From: CAWGYQ01 sp963817395
GTDB lineage: Bacteria > Acidobacteriota > Vicinamibacteria > Vicinamibacterales > CAVPJW01
Assembly (NCBI GenBank): GCA_963817395.1
Contig: CAWFOC010000006.1
Span: 372,001 to 436,000, forward strand
Length of the DNA: 64,000 bases
Direction: 5' to 3'
Every line of letters starts with the position of its first letter. Positions within the stretch are counted from its first letter, which is position 1. This document shows, piece after piece, positions 7,644 to 16,721 of this stretch. A program made the translations under genes and the position numbers. The notes beneath the pieces were generated by a model. It was given only the letters and a program-made list of their open reading frames with translations. It was not told the DNA's origin and did no database searches.

Positions 7644-9305
7644 TTGGCCACTCGTCAGACCGAACCCATCGTCCCCGAGAAGCCGTCCGAACTTCACCTG
7701 CCCGGCGAGCCCGCGCCATCAGACCCGGCGACCGAGCTGGCCCACGCTCGCCGCCTGGCCGAGCGGTACCGCCTGGAGTTCGTCGATATGGAAGAATTCC
7801 GGATCGACCAGGAGCTCTTCCGGGCCATTCCGGCTGATCTCATGCTGCGATACGGCTTCGTGCCGCACCGCCGCGACGGCCGGGCCCTGGTGATCGTCGT
7901 CTCGGATCCGAGCGATCTGCCGATGATCGACGAACTGTCGCTCCTGCTCGGCACACCCGTGAGAGTCACGGTGGGCGCGCGGTCGACCATTCAGTCGATT
8001 CTCAAGAAGAGCGAGAGCTCGCAGCGTGTTCTCGAGGACGCCACCGAGGGCTTTCAGCTGCAGCTCTTGCGCGAGGAGGAAGTTGGCGAAGACCAGCTGA
8101 CCGTCGAGCGGCTGACGAGCGACATCAGCCCCATCATCAAGCTCGTCGACTCGACGATCTACACGGCCATTCAGCGCCGCGCCAGCGACATTCACATCGA
8201 GACACAGGACGATGCGGTTCACGTCAAGTACCGCATCGACGGGGTTCTGCAGCCGGCCATGCGACCCATTGCCCGGCAGTTCGCCAGCCCGATCATCTCC
8301 CGCATCAAAGTCATGGCGGAGCTCGACATCGCCGAGAAGCGGGTCCCGCAGGACGGACGTTTCAAGCTCCGGCTTCCGGGCAAGACCATCGATTTTCGCG
8401 TCTCGATCATGCCCAGTGTGCACGGGGAAGATTCCGTCATCCGCATCCTCGACAAGGAATCGATCAGCGAGCAATTCAGCGAGCTGCGACTGGACATCCT
8501 GGGGTTTCCCGAGGCCGAGCTCAAGCGCTTCCGGAAATACATTGCCGAGCCGTACGGCATGGTTCTCGTCACCGGGCCCACGGGGAGCGGCAAGACGACG
8601 ACCCTCTACGCGGCGCTGTCCGAAATCAAATCCGTCGAAGACAAGATCGTGACCATCGAGGACCCGGTCGAGTACCAGCTGAGGGGCATCACACAGATTC
8701 CCATCAACGAGAAGAAGGGGCTCACGTTTGCCCGTGGCCTGCGTTCGATCCTGCGCCACGATCCCGACAAGATCATGGTGGGCGAGATTCGCGATCCGGA
8801 AACCGCGCAGATCGCGATCCAGTCGGCGCTCACCGGGCACCTGGTCTTCACCACCGTGCACGCCAACAACGTGCTCGACGTGCTGGGCCGCTTCCTGAAC
8901 ATGGGTGTCGAGGCGTATCAGTTCGTGTCGGCTCTCAACTGCGTCCTCGCTCAGCGCCTCGTGCGCGTGATCTGCGCCGACTGCAAACGGCCGGTGCGGG
9001 CGACGCGCGCGCTCCTCGAGGAATCCGGGCTCGATCCCGCCCTCGAGCACACGCAGGTGTTCTACGAGGGCGCAGGGTGCATCGAGTGCGCGGGCACTGG
9101 CTACAAGGGGCGCACGGCCATCTGCGAGCTCCTGGATCTGTCCGATCACATCCGGGAAATGATCCTGGCGCGCCGGCCGACGTCCGAGATCAAGAAGGCG
9201 GCCCGCGAAGAGGGCATGCGGTTCCTTCGTGAATGCGCCGTCGAGCGCGTGCTCACAGGGCTGACGACGCTCAAGGAAATCAACAAGGTGACGTTCGTCG
9301 AATGA
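7644..9305 (+). CDS. Type II secretion/type IV pilus assembly ATPase (GspE/PilB)
   Basis: A 553-residue GspE/PilB ATPase begins at TTG 7644. The N-terminal MshEN-type region is followed by the ATPase core, with Walker A GPTGSGKTTTL near residue 310, an Asp box (IEDPVEYQL), Walker B MVGEIRDPETAQIA and the His box LVFTTVHAN. A zinc-binding four-Cys module follows (CADCKRP near 442 and CIECAGTGYKGR near 478), as in extension ATPases. It powers incorporation of pseudopilins at the inner-membrane platform. Its stop overlaps the ATG of the next gene, supporting coupled translation. Confidence 0.95.
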   Translation: MATRQTEPIVPEKPSELHLPGEPAPSDPATELAHARRLAERYRLEFVDMEEFRIDQELFRAIPADLMLRYGFVPHRRDGRALVIVVSDPSDLPMIDELSLLLGTPVRVTVGARSTIQSILKKSESSQRVLEDATEGFQLQLLREEEVGEDQLTVERLTSDISPIIKLVDSTIYTAIQRRASDIHIETQDDAVHVKYRIDGVLQPAMRPIARQFASPIISRIKVMAELDIAEKRVPQDGRFKLRLPGKTIDFRVSIMPSVHGEDSVIRILDKESISEQFSELRLDILGFPEAELKRFRKYIAEPYGMVLVTGPTGSGKTTTLYAALSEIKSVEDKIVTIEDPVEYQLRGITQIPINEKKGLTFARGLRSILRHDPDKIMVGEIRDPETAQIAIQSALTGHLVFTTVHANNVLDVLGRFLNMGVEAYQFVSALNCVLAQRLVRVICADCKRPVRATRALLEESGLDPALEHTQVFYEGAGCIECAGTGYKGRTAICELLDLSDHIREMILARRPTSEIKKAAREEGMRFLRECAVERVLTGLTTLKEINKVTFVE

Positions 9306-10247
9306 CCCAGCGTGGTTTTCTCGACATGCCCAGCCTGGACACGGCGATCGAGATCGCCTCGCATCGGGTGTCGGCCGTCAGGCTGGGCGAGCATGGTGGC
9401 AGTGCGATGGTGCAGGCCCATGCGGTCGCGCCGTTGCCGCCGGGAGTCGTCTTGCCGTCGCTGACGGCCGGTAACATCGCGAAGCCGCGATGTCCTGGTC
9501 GCAGCCATCCGACGTGTACTCGACCAGGTGGGCGGACGTCCGTCGCGTGTCGGACTCGTGGTGCCCGATCCGGTCGCCAAGGTGTCGCTCGTGAAGTTCG
9601 AGAAGGTGCCCGCGCGCGCCGACGACCTGGACCAACTGGTTCGCTGGCAGGTCAGAAAGACCGCGCCGTTTCAGATCGAAGAGGCGCAGGTGTCGTATTC
9701 CCGCGGCGCGCAGATGAGCGATGGCAGCAGCGAGTTCGTTGTCGCGCTCGCCCGGCGAAGCGTCATCGAGGAGTACGAGACGGCCTGCGCGGTGGCCGGC
9801 GTGCATGCCGGCGTCGTCGATCTTGCCACCTTCAACATCGTCAACGCGGTTCAGGCGAGCGGCCACAGCGAGGGTGACTGGCTCCTGGTGGCCATCGCTC
9901 CGACCTACACGACGCTGGCGATCAGCCGGGGCGGGCATCTCATCTTTTTTCGGAGCCGGCCGGAAGGAGAGGGGAGTCTCGCCGATCTCGTGCATCAGAC
10001 CGTCATGTATTACGAAGATCGCCTTGCGGGCGCCGGGTTTGGGCATATCCTCCTCTCGGGAGCCGGAAGCGCGACGGGCGAGAACGAGGCGCATCTGATC
10101 GAAAGCGAGCTCGCAGCCAGGCTGGGTACCCGGATTGAGACGGTCGACCCGCGCCCGGCGGCCGCGTTGAGCGATCGAATTGTCCAGGAACCGGGGTTGC
10201 TCGACGGCCTGGCGCCGCTCGTCGGTCTCCTGCTGCGGACGTCATGA
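9302..10247 (+). CDS. PilM/GspL-like actin-fold assembly protein (one frameshift)
   Basis: The ATG at 9302 overlaps the GspE stop (ATGA). The N-terminal part (LDTAIEIASHRVSAVRLGEH) and the C-terminal part (RPSRVGLVVPDPVAKVSLVKF, then LDQLVRWQVRKTAPFQIEEA) are in different frames. Removing one A at 9482-9483 joins AGNIA to SRDVLVAAIRRVLDQVGG and gives a single protein of about 315 residues. The order and content match PilM, the cytoplasmic actin-like partner that binds PilN in type IV pilus assembly, or the cytoplasmic half of GspL. The frame then runs cleanly to the PilN gene, overlapping it by 4 bp. Confidence 0.85.
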
Positions 10248-10828
10248 TCACCACGAACCTTGCGACCCGTCCGTTCTATAACGAGCGGCTGATCCATCTG
10301 GTGTTGGGGCTGTTGGCGGCCGTCGGTATCGCGCTGACCCTCGTGAACGCCACCCGCCTCGTCGGGTTGTCCCGGCACCATACCGAGTTGAGCATGCGCG
10401 TCGACCAGACCGATCGACGCGCGGCTGATCTGCGGCGCGAGGCCGCACGTCTTCAACAGCAGCTCAACCCCCAGGAGCTGGACCAGGTCATCAAAGCGGC
10501 CAGGGAAGCGAATGGCCTCATCGAACGGCGCACGTTCTCGTGGACCGATCTGTTCAATCGCTTCGAAACCACTCTGCCGGCCGATGTTCGAATCAGCTCG
10601 GTGCGGCCCAGAATCGGGCAAGCCGGTGAGGTGATCGTCTCGATGACGGCCGTCGGGAAGAGCGTCGAGGACATCGATCGGTTCATCGAGAACCTCGAGG
10701 CGACCGGCGCGTTCAGCAACGTGCTTTCGCGTGAGGAAACCTCCGGCGAGGACGGGCTGATCGAAGCATCACTCGAAGGCTCCTATGTTCCCACGCCGTC
10801 CCAGGCGTCCGCGGTGACGACACCATGA
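10244..10828 (+). CDS. PilN-like inner-membrane assembly protein
   Basis: The 194-residue protein starts with MITTNLATRPFYNERLIH, a standard PilN opening, and has one membrane span (about residues 18-38, LVLGLLAAVGIALTLVNA). A coiled-coil stretch follows (VDQTDRRAADLRREAARLQQ), then a ferredoxin-like domain (FNRFETTLPADVRISSVRP). PilN pairs with PilM through its N-terminus and with PilO through its periplasmic part. It overlaps both neighbours by 4 bp. Confidence 0.88.
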   Translation: MITTNLATRPFYNERLIHLVLGLLAAVGIALTLVNATRLVGLSRHHTELSMRVDQTDRRAADLRREAARLQQQLNPQELDQVIKAAREANGLIERRTFSWTDLFNRFETTLPADVRISSVRPRIGQAGEVIVSMTAVGKSVEDIDRFIENLEATGAFSNVLSREETSGEDGLIEASLEGSYVPTPSQASAVTTP

Positions 10829-11403
10829 AGACGCCGCTCGGACGAATCCTCACGGAAAAGCGGCGATTGATCCTGCCGGTCGTCGGGTTGCTGCTCGCGA
10901 ACGCCGCGCTCTACGCCATCGCCGTCTATCCGCTCGCCTTGCGAGTCGGGACCATGGAAGCGCGTGCCGACGAGGGCGACCGGGCGCTCACGACGGCCGA
11001 ACAGGCGCTCGCCTCTGTACGCGCCGTTGATCAAGGCCGGAGTCGGGCCGCCGAGGAACTGCATCGTTTCTACACGCAGGTGCTGCCTCCCGATCTGGCC
11101 GGCGCACGACGCATCACGTACCTGCGGCTCGCTCAACTCGCCGAGCGGGCTGGCCTTCAGGCGGATCGCCGCAGCCTGATGCCGGCGGCCGACTCGGACC
11201 GGACCTTGGAGCGCCTGCAGATCACGATGATTCTCGAAGGCGACTATGACGATGTGAGGCGGTTCATCCACGAATTGGAAACGGCGCCCGAGTTCGTCGT
11301 GATCGACGACGTGTCGCTGACCCAGGGCGCGGAGGAGTCCTCACCTCTCATTCTGACCCTCCAGTTGTCCACGTACTTTCCGAGCGGGCACCGTGGCAGC
11401 TAA
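10825..11403 (+). CDS. PilO-like (GspM-type) inner-membrane assembly protein
   Basis: The 192-residue protein has a short cytoplasmic N-terminus, one membrane span (about 16-36, LPVVGLLLANAALYAIAVY), a coiled coil (RADEGDRALTTAEQALASV) and a C-terminal ferredoxin-like fold (TMILEGDYDDVRRFIHELE, then VIDDVSLTQG). This is the PilO/GspM arrangement. It would form the alignment complex with the PilN-like protein, linking the inner-membrane platform to the secretin. The start ATG overlaps the pilN stop. Confidence 0.85.
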   Translation: MKTPLGRILTEKRRLILPVVGLLLANAALYAIAVYPLALRVGTMEARADEGDRALTTAEQALASVRAVDQGRSRAAEELHRFYTQVLPPDLAGARRITYLRLAQLAERAGLQADRRSLMPAADSDRTLERLQITMILEGDYDDVRRFIHELETAPEFVVIDDVSLTQGAEESSPLILTLQLSTYFPSGHRGS

Positions 11404-11944
11404 CCGGCGGCAGGTGCTGCTTCTGGGAAGTCTGCTGGTTCTGCTGGCAGGCGTGCTCTGGTTCGAATGGCCTCGAGCTCCGACCGGCAAGGCGATGGGA
11501 GTGCCGGCGGAGCGTCCGGCCACGGCTCGTCCTGCACCTTCCCAGCCCGATCGCCAGGTAGCGGACGTGGGTCTCGTGCAACTGTCCGACCCGCCGCCTG
11601 CCCCGGTGGATAGCGGGCGCAATCCGTTCAGATTCGCGGCGCCGCGCCCTGACCCGTCGATGCAGGAGCTCCCACCAAACCCGGTGGACGCTTTTCCTGA
11701 AGCCGCTCCGCTGCCACCGCCCGGTCCACCGCCCATCCCCTTGAAGTTCATCGGGATGGTGGAAGGCTCGACGCAGACCGCGCGCCTGGCCGTGCTCAGC
11801 GACGGCAGAAATGTCTTTCACGGACGGGAAGGCGATATTATCGACGGGCGCTACCGGATCGTCCGGATTGGCGTCGAGTCCATCGAGATGAGCTATCTCG
11901 ACGGAGGGGGTCGCCAGACGATTCGCCTCTCTGGAGCCGGCTGA
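11393..11944 (+). CDS. PilP/GspC-like secretin-linker protein
   Basis: The 183-residue protein starts at GTG 11393 inside the pilO 3' end. One membrane span (QVLLLGSLLVLLAGVLWFEW) leads into a long Pro-rich linker containing GRNPFRF, a motif seen in PilP and GspC homology regions. It ends in a small beta domain (PLKFIGMVEGSTQTARLAVL, FHGREGDIIDGRYRIVRIGVESIEM). The layout matches proteins that bridge the PilMNO complex to the secretin N0 domain. Identity rests on motif and position, so a GspC name would be equally defensible. Confidence 0.75.
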   Translation: MAANRRQVLLLGSLLVLLAGVLWFEWPRAPTGKAMGVPAERPATARPAPSQPDRQVADVGLVQLSDPPPAPVDSGRNPFRFAAPRPDPSMQELPPNPVDAFPEAAPLPPPGPPPIPLKFIGMVEGSTQTARLAVLSDGRNVFHGREGDIIDGRYRIVRIGVESIEMSYLDGGGRQTIRLSGAG

Positions 11945-11981
11945 CCGATCTCGCAGGGTTCGAAACGTCTTGGAAGGAGCA

Positions 11982-14462
11982 ATGGTGCGTCGTCGGTTCG
12001 TGGCCCTCGCTTGTCTGTCTCTGATCGCGCTCAGTGCTGCAGGCTGCGCGGCCAAGGGCGCTTACGGTCGCGGCGCGGCCGCAGCCAGCGTCGACGACTG
12101 GGACGCGGCCGTGGAGCACTACACCAAGGCCGTGCAGGCGGATCCCGAGCGCGCCGAGTACAAGATTGCGCTCGAGCGAGCCATGCAGAGCGCGTCCATT
12201 CTCCATCTCTCTCGCGCCCGCGAGCTCGAGTCGCAGGATCAGCTCGATGCGGCGCTCCTCGAGTACAAGAAGGCCAGTGAGTACGCGCCGTCCAATCGCC
12301 AGGCGGCGGCCAAAGCTGTGGAGCTCGAGCGGATGATTCGGGATCGCATCGAAGCGGCGCGGCCACGCCCCCCGATTGTCGAGATGCGCGAGCGTGCGCG
12401 GCAGGCGACGGCCGAGCCGATCCTGAATCCGGCCTCGCGCGAGCCGCTGAACCTTCGCTTCACGAACGCCAGCCTCCGCGACATCCTGAATTTCATTGCG
12501 AGCGCCAGCGGTATCAACGTGACCTACGATCCGGGCGTTCAGGATCGGCCATACACGGTACAGCTGGACGGCGTCACGCTCGAGCAGGCGTTGCAGCAAA
12601 TCCTCACGGCCAACACGCTTTTCTACAAGGTGCTCAACGACCGCACCATCATGGTCATTCCTGACAGCCCCGCGAACCGGGCCAAGTACGAGGAACAGGT
12701 CATTCGCACGTTCTTTCTCTCGCACGCGGACGCAACCGAGCTGGCGCAGATCGTCAACACCGTCATCCGGTCACCCGGCATGGCCGTGCAGCCGCTGATT
12801 GCGCCGAACAAGACGGCCAACACGATTACCGTGCGCGCGACGGCGCCGGTGGCATCCATCATCGAGCGGCTCATCGAAAACAACGACAAGCCGCGCGCCG
12901 AGATACTCGTCGATGTCGAGATCCTCGAAGTCAACCGCACGCGTGCCAAGTCCTTCGGCCTGAACCTCACGCAGTACGCCGTCGGCACGATTTTCTCGCC
13001 CGAGGCGAGACCAAACCCCACGACGTCGGATGATGACACCAACGTCAGCAGGAACGTCCGACCCGATCAAGTGGATTCGGGGCCTCTCATCAATCTGAAT
13101 TCCATTACGCGTGGCGTCAGCCCCGCCGACTTCTACCTCGCCGTGCCGGCTGCGATCGTGCGATTTCTCGAGAGCGATGCCCAGACGAAGCTGATTGCCA
13201 AGCCGCAGCTTCGCGGTGCTGAAGGCTCGAAGCTGACGCTGAACCTCGGCGACGAGATCCCGGTGCCGACCACGGCGTTCACGCCGATCGCCGGCGGGGG
13301 AGCGAACATCAACCCGCTGACCTCGTTCAACTACCGGCCGGTCGGCGTGAACATCGAAATGACTCCGCGTGTCACCGTGGAGGGCGACATTCTGCTCGAC
13401 CTCATGATCGAAAGCAGCACGCTCGGCGAGGATATACAGGTAGCGGGCGTCACCGCACCGTCCTTCGGCTCGCGGAAAGTGACCACGAGGCTCCGGCTGC
13501 GTGATGGCGAATCGAACCTCCTGGCCGGTCTCTTGCGCGAAGACGAGCGGAAATCGATCCGTGGGTTCCCCGGTGCGATCCGCGTCCCCGTCCTGAAACA
13601 GCTGTTTTCCGGGAATGACACCAACATTTCGCAGACCGACATCGTCATGCTGCTGACACCGCGCATCGTCAGGACGCACGAGCTGACGCAACGTGATGTG
13701 AATCCCATCTACATCGGGACGCAGCAGAATCTGGGACTGAGCGGTCCGCCGCCGCTCATCGCCGCGCCACCAGAAGCGGCGCCGCAGCCGCAACCTGTTC
13801 CGCCGGACGCGGCGGTTCCACCCGCGGCTGGGCCCACTGCGGCCCCGGGGACCGCGCCCACGCCGCCCTCGGCGATGCCGACATTTCCACCGTCGTCGCC
13901 GACGCCGGGGACCATCAACACGCCCCCGCCGGCGGCCACAGCGCCCCAGCCGGTGCCCGCGGAGCCCGCGCCTGCACCGCCCGCTGCCGATCCGGCTCGA
14001 CCTGATGTTGCCGGCGTCCCTGCATCAATTCCTCCACCTGGTGGCCTGCCGGCCCAGGTTCTCGTGACGCCACCGGGAAGCGAGTTCCGCGTGGCAGGCG
14101 GACCTTACACCGTGCCGATCTCCATTACGGGGGCGTCCCGCATCTCGACGATCAGCCTGACGCTGACCTTCAATCAGGCGGCACTGCGCGTGCGCAGCGT
14201 GCAGGAAGGCAGCTTCATGCGGCAGGGCGGTATAGCCGTGACCTTCACGCAGCAGGTGGACGGGAGCATCGGCCGGATCGACATCACGGCGGCACGGACG
14301 GGTGATGCGACCGGCGCGTCCGGTTCGGGACTCCTCGCGGCGATTCTCTTCGATGCGATTGGTTCGGGTCCTTCACCGCTGACGATCAGCGGGGTGGCCA
14401 CAGCGCCCGACAGCAGCCCGGTCGCGATCCAATTCGCGCCGGCTGCGATGGTCGTACGGTAA
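11982..14462 (+). CDS. Outer-membrane secretin (GspD/PilQ) with N-terminal TPR region and C-terminal cohesin domain
   Basis: The 826-residue lipoprotein starts at ATG 11982 (GGAAGGAG 4 nt upstream), preferred over an in-frame TTG at 11970. The lipobox is SAAGC (Cys near 22). Domains in order are TPR-like helices (about 30-110), an STN/N0-type domain (about 145-220, LNLRFTNASLRDILNFIASA), an N1/N2 domain (RTFFLSHADATELAQIVNTV), the secretin beta-barrel core (about 385-560, VGVNIEMTPRVTVEGDILLD, RDGESNLLAGLLRED), a Pro/Ala-rich linker (about 590-690), and a cohesin-type domain (about 690-820, FRVAGGPYTVPISITGASRI, LTFNQAALRVRSVQEGSFM). The core forms the outer-membrane channel for pseudopilus-driven export. 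TPR and cohesin additions are not part of classical GspD or PilQ. Confidence 0.92.
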   Translation: MVRRRFVALACLSLIALSAAGCAAKGAYGRGAAAASVDDWDAAVEHYTKAVQADPERAEYKIALERAMQSASILHLSRARELESQDQLDAALLEYKKASEYAPSNRQAAAKAVELERMIRDRIEAARPRPPIVEMRERARQATAEPILNPASREPLNLRFTNASLRDILNFIASASGINVTYDPGVQDRPYTVQLDGVTLEQALQQILTANTLFYKVLNDRTIMVIPDSPANRAKYEEQVIRTFFLSHADATELAQIVNTVIRSPGMAVQPLIAPNKTANTITVRATAPVASIIERLIENNDKPRAEILVDVEILEVNRTRAKSFGLNLTQYAVGTIFSPEARPNPTTSDDDTNVSRNVRPDQVDSGPLINLNSITRGVSPADFYLAVPAAIVRFLESDAQTKLIAKPQLRGAEGSKLTLNLGDEIPVPTTAFTPIAGGGANINPLTSFNYRPVGVNIEMTPRVTVEGDILLDLMIESSTLGEDIQVAGVTAPSFGSRKVTTRLRLRDGESNLLAGLLREDERKSIRGFPGAIRVPVLKQLFSGNDTNISQTDIVMLLTPRIVRTHELTQRDVNPIYIGTQQNLGLSGPPPLIAAPPEAAPQPQPVPPDAAVPPAAGPTAAPGTAPTPPSAMPTFPPSSPTPGTINTPPPAATAPQPVPAEPAPAPPAADPARPDVAGVPASIPPPGGLPAQVLVTPPGSEFRVAGGPYTVPISITGASRISTISLTLTFNQAALRVRSVQEGSFMRQGGIAVTFTQQVDGSIGRIDITAARTGDATGASGSGLLAAILFDAIGSGPSPLTISGVATAPDSSPVAIQFAPAAMVVR

Positions 14463-14938
14463 TGAGACGGATCAGGCAGGCGGGTGGCTATTCGTTCATC
14501 GAGCTGCTGGTGGTGAGTGCCATCCTGCTGGTGCTGGCCTCGGCCGTGCTGCCCCTCGCGAAGCTCACTGTCCAGCGGCAGAAGGAGATCGAGCTCCGAC
14601 GCTCATTGCGTGAGCTTCGTACGGCCATCGATCGCTACAAGGATGCCGTGGATCAGGGACTCATCGGCGGCGCGGACGTCAGAGCCGGCGGCGAGGGATA
14701 CCCTCCGGATCTCGAAACCCTCGTGGAAGGCGTGACCGTCGTCAACGACGCCAGTGGCCGCAAGCTGAAGTTCCTTCGCCGTGTGCCGATCGACCCGATG
14801 ACCGGCGAGACCGAGTGGGGTCTGCGCTCCTACCAGGATCAGCCCGATTCGACGAGCTGGGGCGGACAGAACGCGTACGACGTGTACACTCGCAGCTCCG
14901 GCACGGGCATCGACGGCACCAAGTACCGGTCGTGGTAG
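14462..14938 (+). CDS. Type II secretion pseudopilin (GspG-like), first copy
   Basis: The 158-residue protein has a class III signal: a short basic leader (MRRIRQAGG), then YSFIELLVVSAILLVLASAV, with Glu at position 5 of the mature chain. The rest is GspG-like (LRTAIDRYKDAVDQG, FLRRVPIDPMTGETEWGLRS). The leader peptidase PilD needed to process it is not in the window. Its start overlaps the secretin stop by one base, so it is in the same operon. Confidence 0.9.
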   Translation: MRRIRQAGGYSFIELLVVSAILLVLASAVLPLAKLTVQRQKEIELRRSLRELRTAIDRYKDAVDQGLIGGADVRAGGEGYPPDLETLVEGVTVVNDASGRKLKFLRRVPIDPMTGETEWGLRSYQDQPDSTSWGGQNAYDVYTRSSGTGIDGTKYRSW

Positions 14939-14949
14939 AAGCGCGCGTC

Positions 14950-15381
14950 ATGCGAATCGACTGTCGGCGTCACGGCGCGCAGCATGGCTTCGCGGGATCG
15001 GCCCGGGGCTTCACGCTCATCGAGCTGCTCATCGTGATCACGATCATCGTGGTGCTGGCGGGCATCAGCCTCGCCAACTACGGTACGAGTGTGACGCGAT
15101 CGAAGGAAGCCGTGTTGAAGGAAGACCTGTTCCGGCTCCGCGATGCGATCGATCAGTACTACGCCGACAAGGGCAAGTACCCCGCGACGCTCCAGTCACT
15201 CGCAGACGAGGACTATCTCAGAGAGATCCCGAAAGATCCGTTCACGAACAGCGCCGAGAGCTGGCAGCAGGTACCGGCGGAGGCAGACCCGTCGAACCCT
15301 ACTGCCGAACCCGGTGTCTACGACGTGAAAAGCGGCGCTGAGGGTGCGGCGCTCGATGGATCTCCGTACGCAGACTGGTAG
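14950..15381 (+). CDS. Type II secretion pseudopilin (GspG-like), second copy
   Basis: The start is taken as ATG 14950; GTG 14932 is an in-frame alternative overlapping the previous stop. After a 20-odd-residue basic leader ending GSARG comes FTLIELLIVITIIVVLAGIS, a canonical prepilin cleavage site and hydrophobic helix. Then come LRDAIDQYYADKGKYPATLQ and REIPKDPFT, the typical major-pseudopilin GspG pattern. It lacks any obvious calcium-site Asp cluster that I can verify by eye. It is the best major-pseudopilin candidate of the three. Confidence 0.9.
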   Translation: MRIDCRRHGAQHGFAGSARGFTLIELLIVITIIVVLAGISLANYGTSVTRSKEAVLKEDLFRLRDAIDQYYADKGKYPATLQSLADEDYLREIPKDPFTNSAESWQQVPAEADPSNPTAEPGVYDVKSGAEGAALDGSPYADW

Positions 15382-15416
15382 TCTCGCCGGCCTCACCGCC
15401 GTCCGTTACCACGCGG

Positions 15417-16696
15417 TTATTCGACCTGGATCTCGATCTGCCCGCGGCCGCGCCTGAGTTCGTCGTCTCGACGGTCACGGTCACCCCTTGCAACCGGGGC
15501 TGTTTTTAGATGTGAGTCGCCTGGGGCCGACTGTCGTCGCGGATTCGCCGTCGCCGAACCGCCAGCCGCAACGCTCGGCCTGGGTCCCGGCGGCAACCCG
15601 GCCGTGCAAGTCAGGGGCTCAAGACAGCCGTCGGGTTCGGCTCGGCGTCGATCGTGGCGGGCGGCGGCGCGGGTGTCGCTGCCACGGCCTCCGAAACGAC
15701 CACTTCGGTGACGGACGAGAACGACTCGCCACTGTTGCTCGTCCCTGTCACGCGAACCCTGAAAGTGCCATCAGAGCTGTAGGTGTGCGCGACCGTTGTG
15801 GCGGAGGAAATCGTGCCCAGGCTCACCGAGTCGCCGTCGCCGAAGTTGATCCGAACGTTCCGGAGCGTGACGTTGGCTGGAGGCGTCAGCGTGAAGGTGA
15901 CGGCCTGATCCTCGATCGGGACCGCTGGACTGAACGTGATCGACGTGCTTGGCGCGATGTTGACGCGAACCGTCACCGTCGCCGATACCGAGCTCGGTTC
16001 GCCCTCGGCGGTCTCGCCGCCAACCGAAGCCACCACCGTGGTGTCCACGGTCGTCGTCAGGTTCGTCTGTGCCGAGCCCTGCTGATTCGTCGTGACGACC
16101 GTGCGGCTGAGCGTTCCCGACCCCGTGGATCCTGATCCGCCACCCGCATCGCTCTGAATGGCGAAGCTCACCGGGACTCCCGCCAGCGGGTTGCCGCCGA
16201 CGTCGAAGACCAGAGCGGTGATCACACTGGTGCCGCCGGTGGAGGGCAGAACGCCGGGGTTCGCACTCACCGAAACGCGCCCCGCGGCGACTGCGCCCAC
16301 GCGAATCGTGAGCGGTTCGGCATCTTCGGGCAGCGCGGCGCTGCCTGACAGGGCGGTGATGGTCGCCTGACCCGACACGCTCCCTGAGAAAAAGCGCACT
16401 CTCACCTGGCCGTTGCGGGTGCGCGCGTCACGGGGATCGATCGATCCCAGCGTCGTCGCGAAGCTGATGAGCGTACCGTTCTGCACGGCGGTGCCGGCCG
16501 GTTCGATAATCGTCGCGACGATCTCGGTCTCGGAATTGGTCGGCAGGAAGGTCCGCCCCGCGCTCAGCGTAATGACCGAGTCGGTAGGTGCGAGCAGCGG
16601 GGACTTGTCGCAGCCGACACTAGTAAAAGAAGCGAGAAACGCTCCGATGGCGAGGGTCGTGCCGAACCCTCGGCTCCAACCTCGTGATGGTATCAT
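15417..16696 (-). CDS. Ig-like/PKD-domain lipoprotein inside the secretion cluster (3' end frameshifted)
   Basis: The start is taken as ATG 16696 because MIPSRGWSRGFGTTLAIG leads to a lipobox (FTSVGC); ATG 16723 would overlap the divergent pseudopilin start. The clean frame runs to 15611. It holds bacterial Ig-like (invasin/Big) segments (LPTNSETEIVATIIEPAGTA, NPGVLPSTGGTSVITALVFD) and a PKD domain (VRINFGDGDSVSLGTISSAT, AHTYSSDGTFRVRVTGTSNS). Below 15611 other frames carry the marks of a second PKD domain (WRFGDGESATTVGP, then VTVTVETTNSG) ending QIEIQVE at a TAA at 15417-15419. The real protein is therefore about 60 residues longer, with at least three indels. Possible roles are surface adhesion or scaffolding. 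Confidence 0.7.
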
Positions 16697-16721
16697 CAGG
16701 ACGATAAGGATCTTAGTCCGC

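Noticed and set aside
7719..9149. 476-codon minus-strand open frame over gspE
   Set aside because: Complementary to a complete secretion ATPase; no ribosome binding site or recognisable motif.
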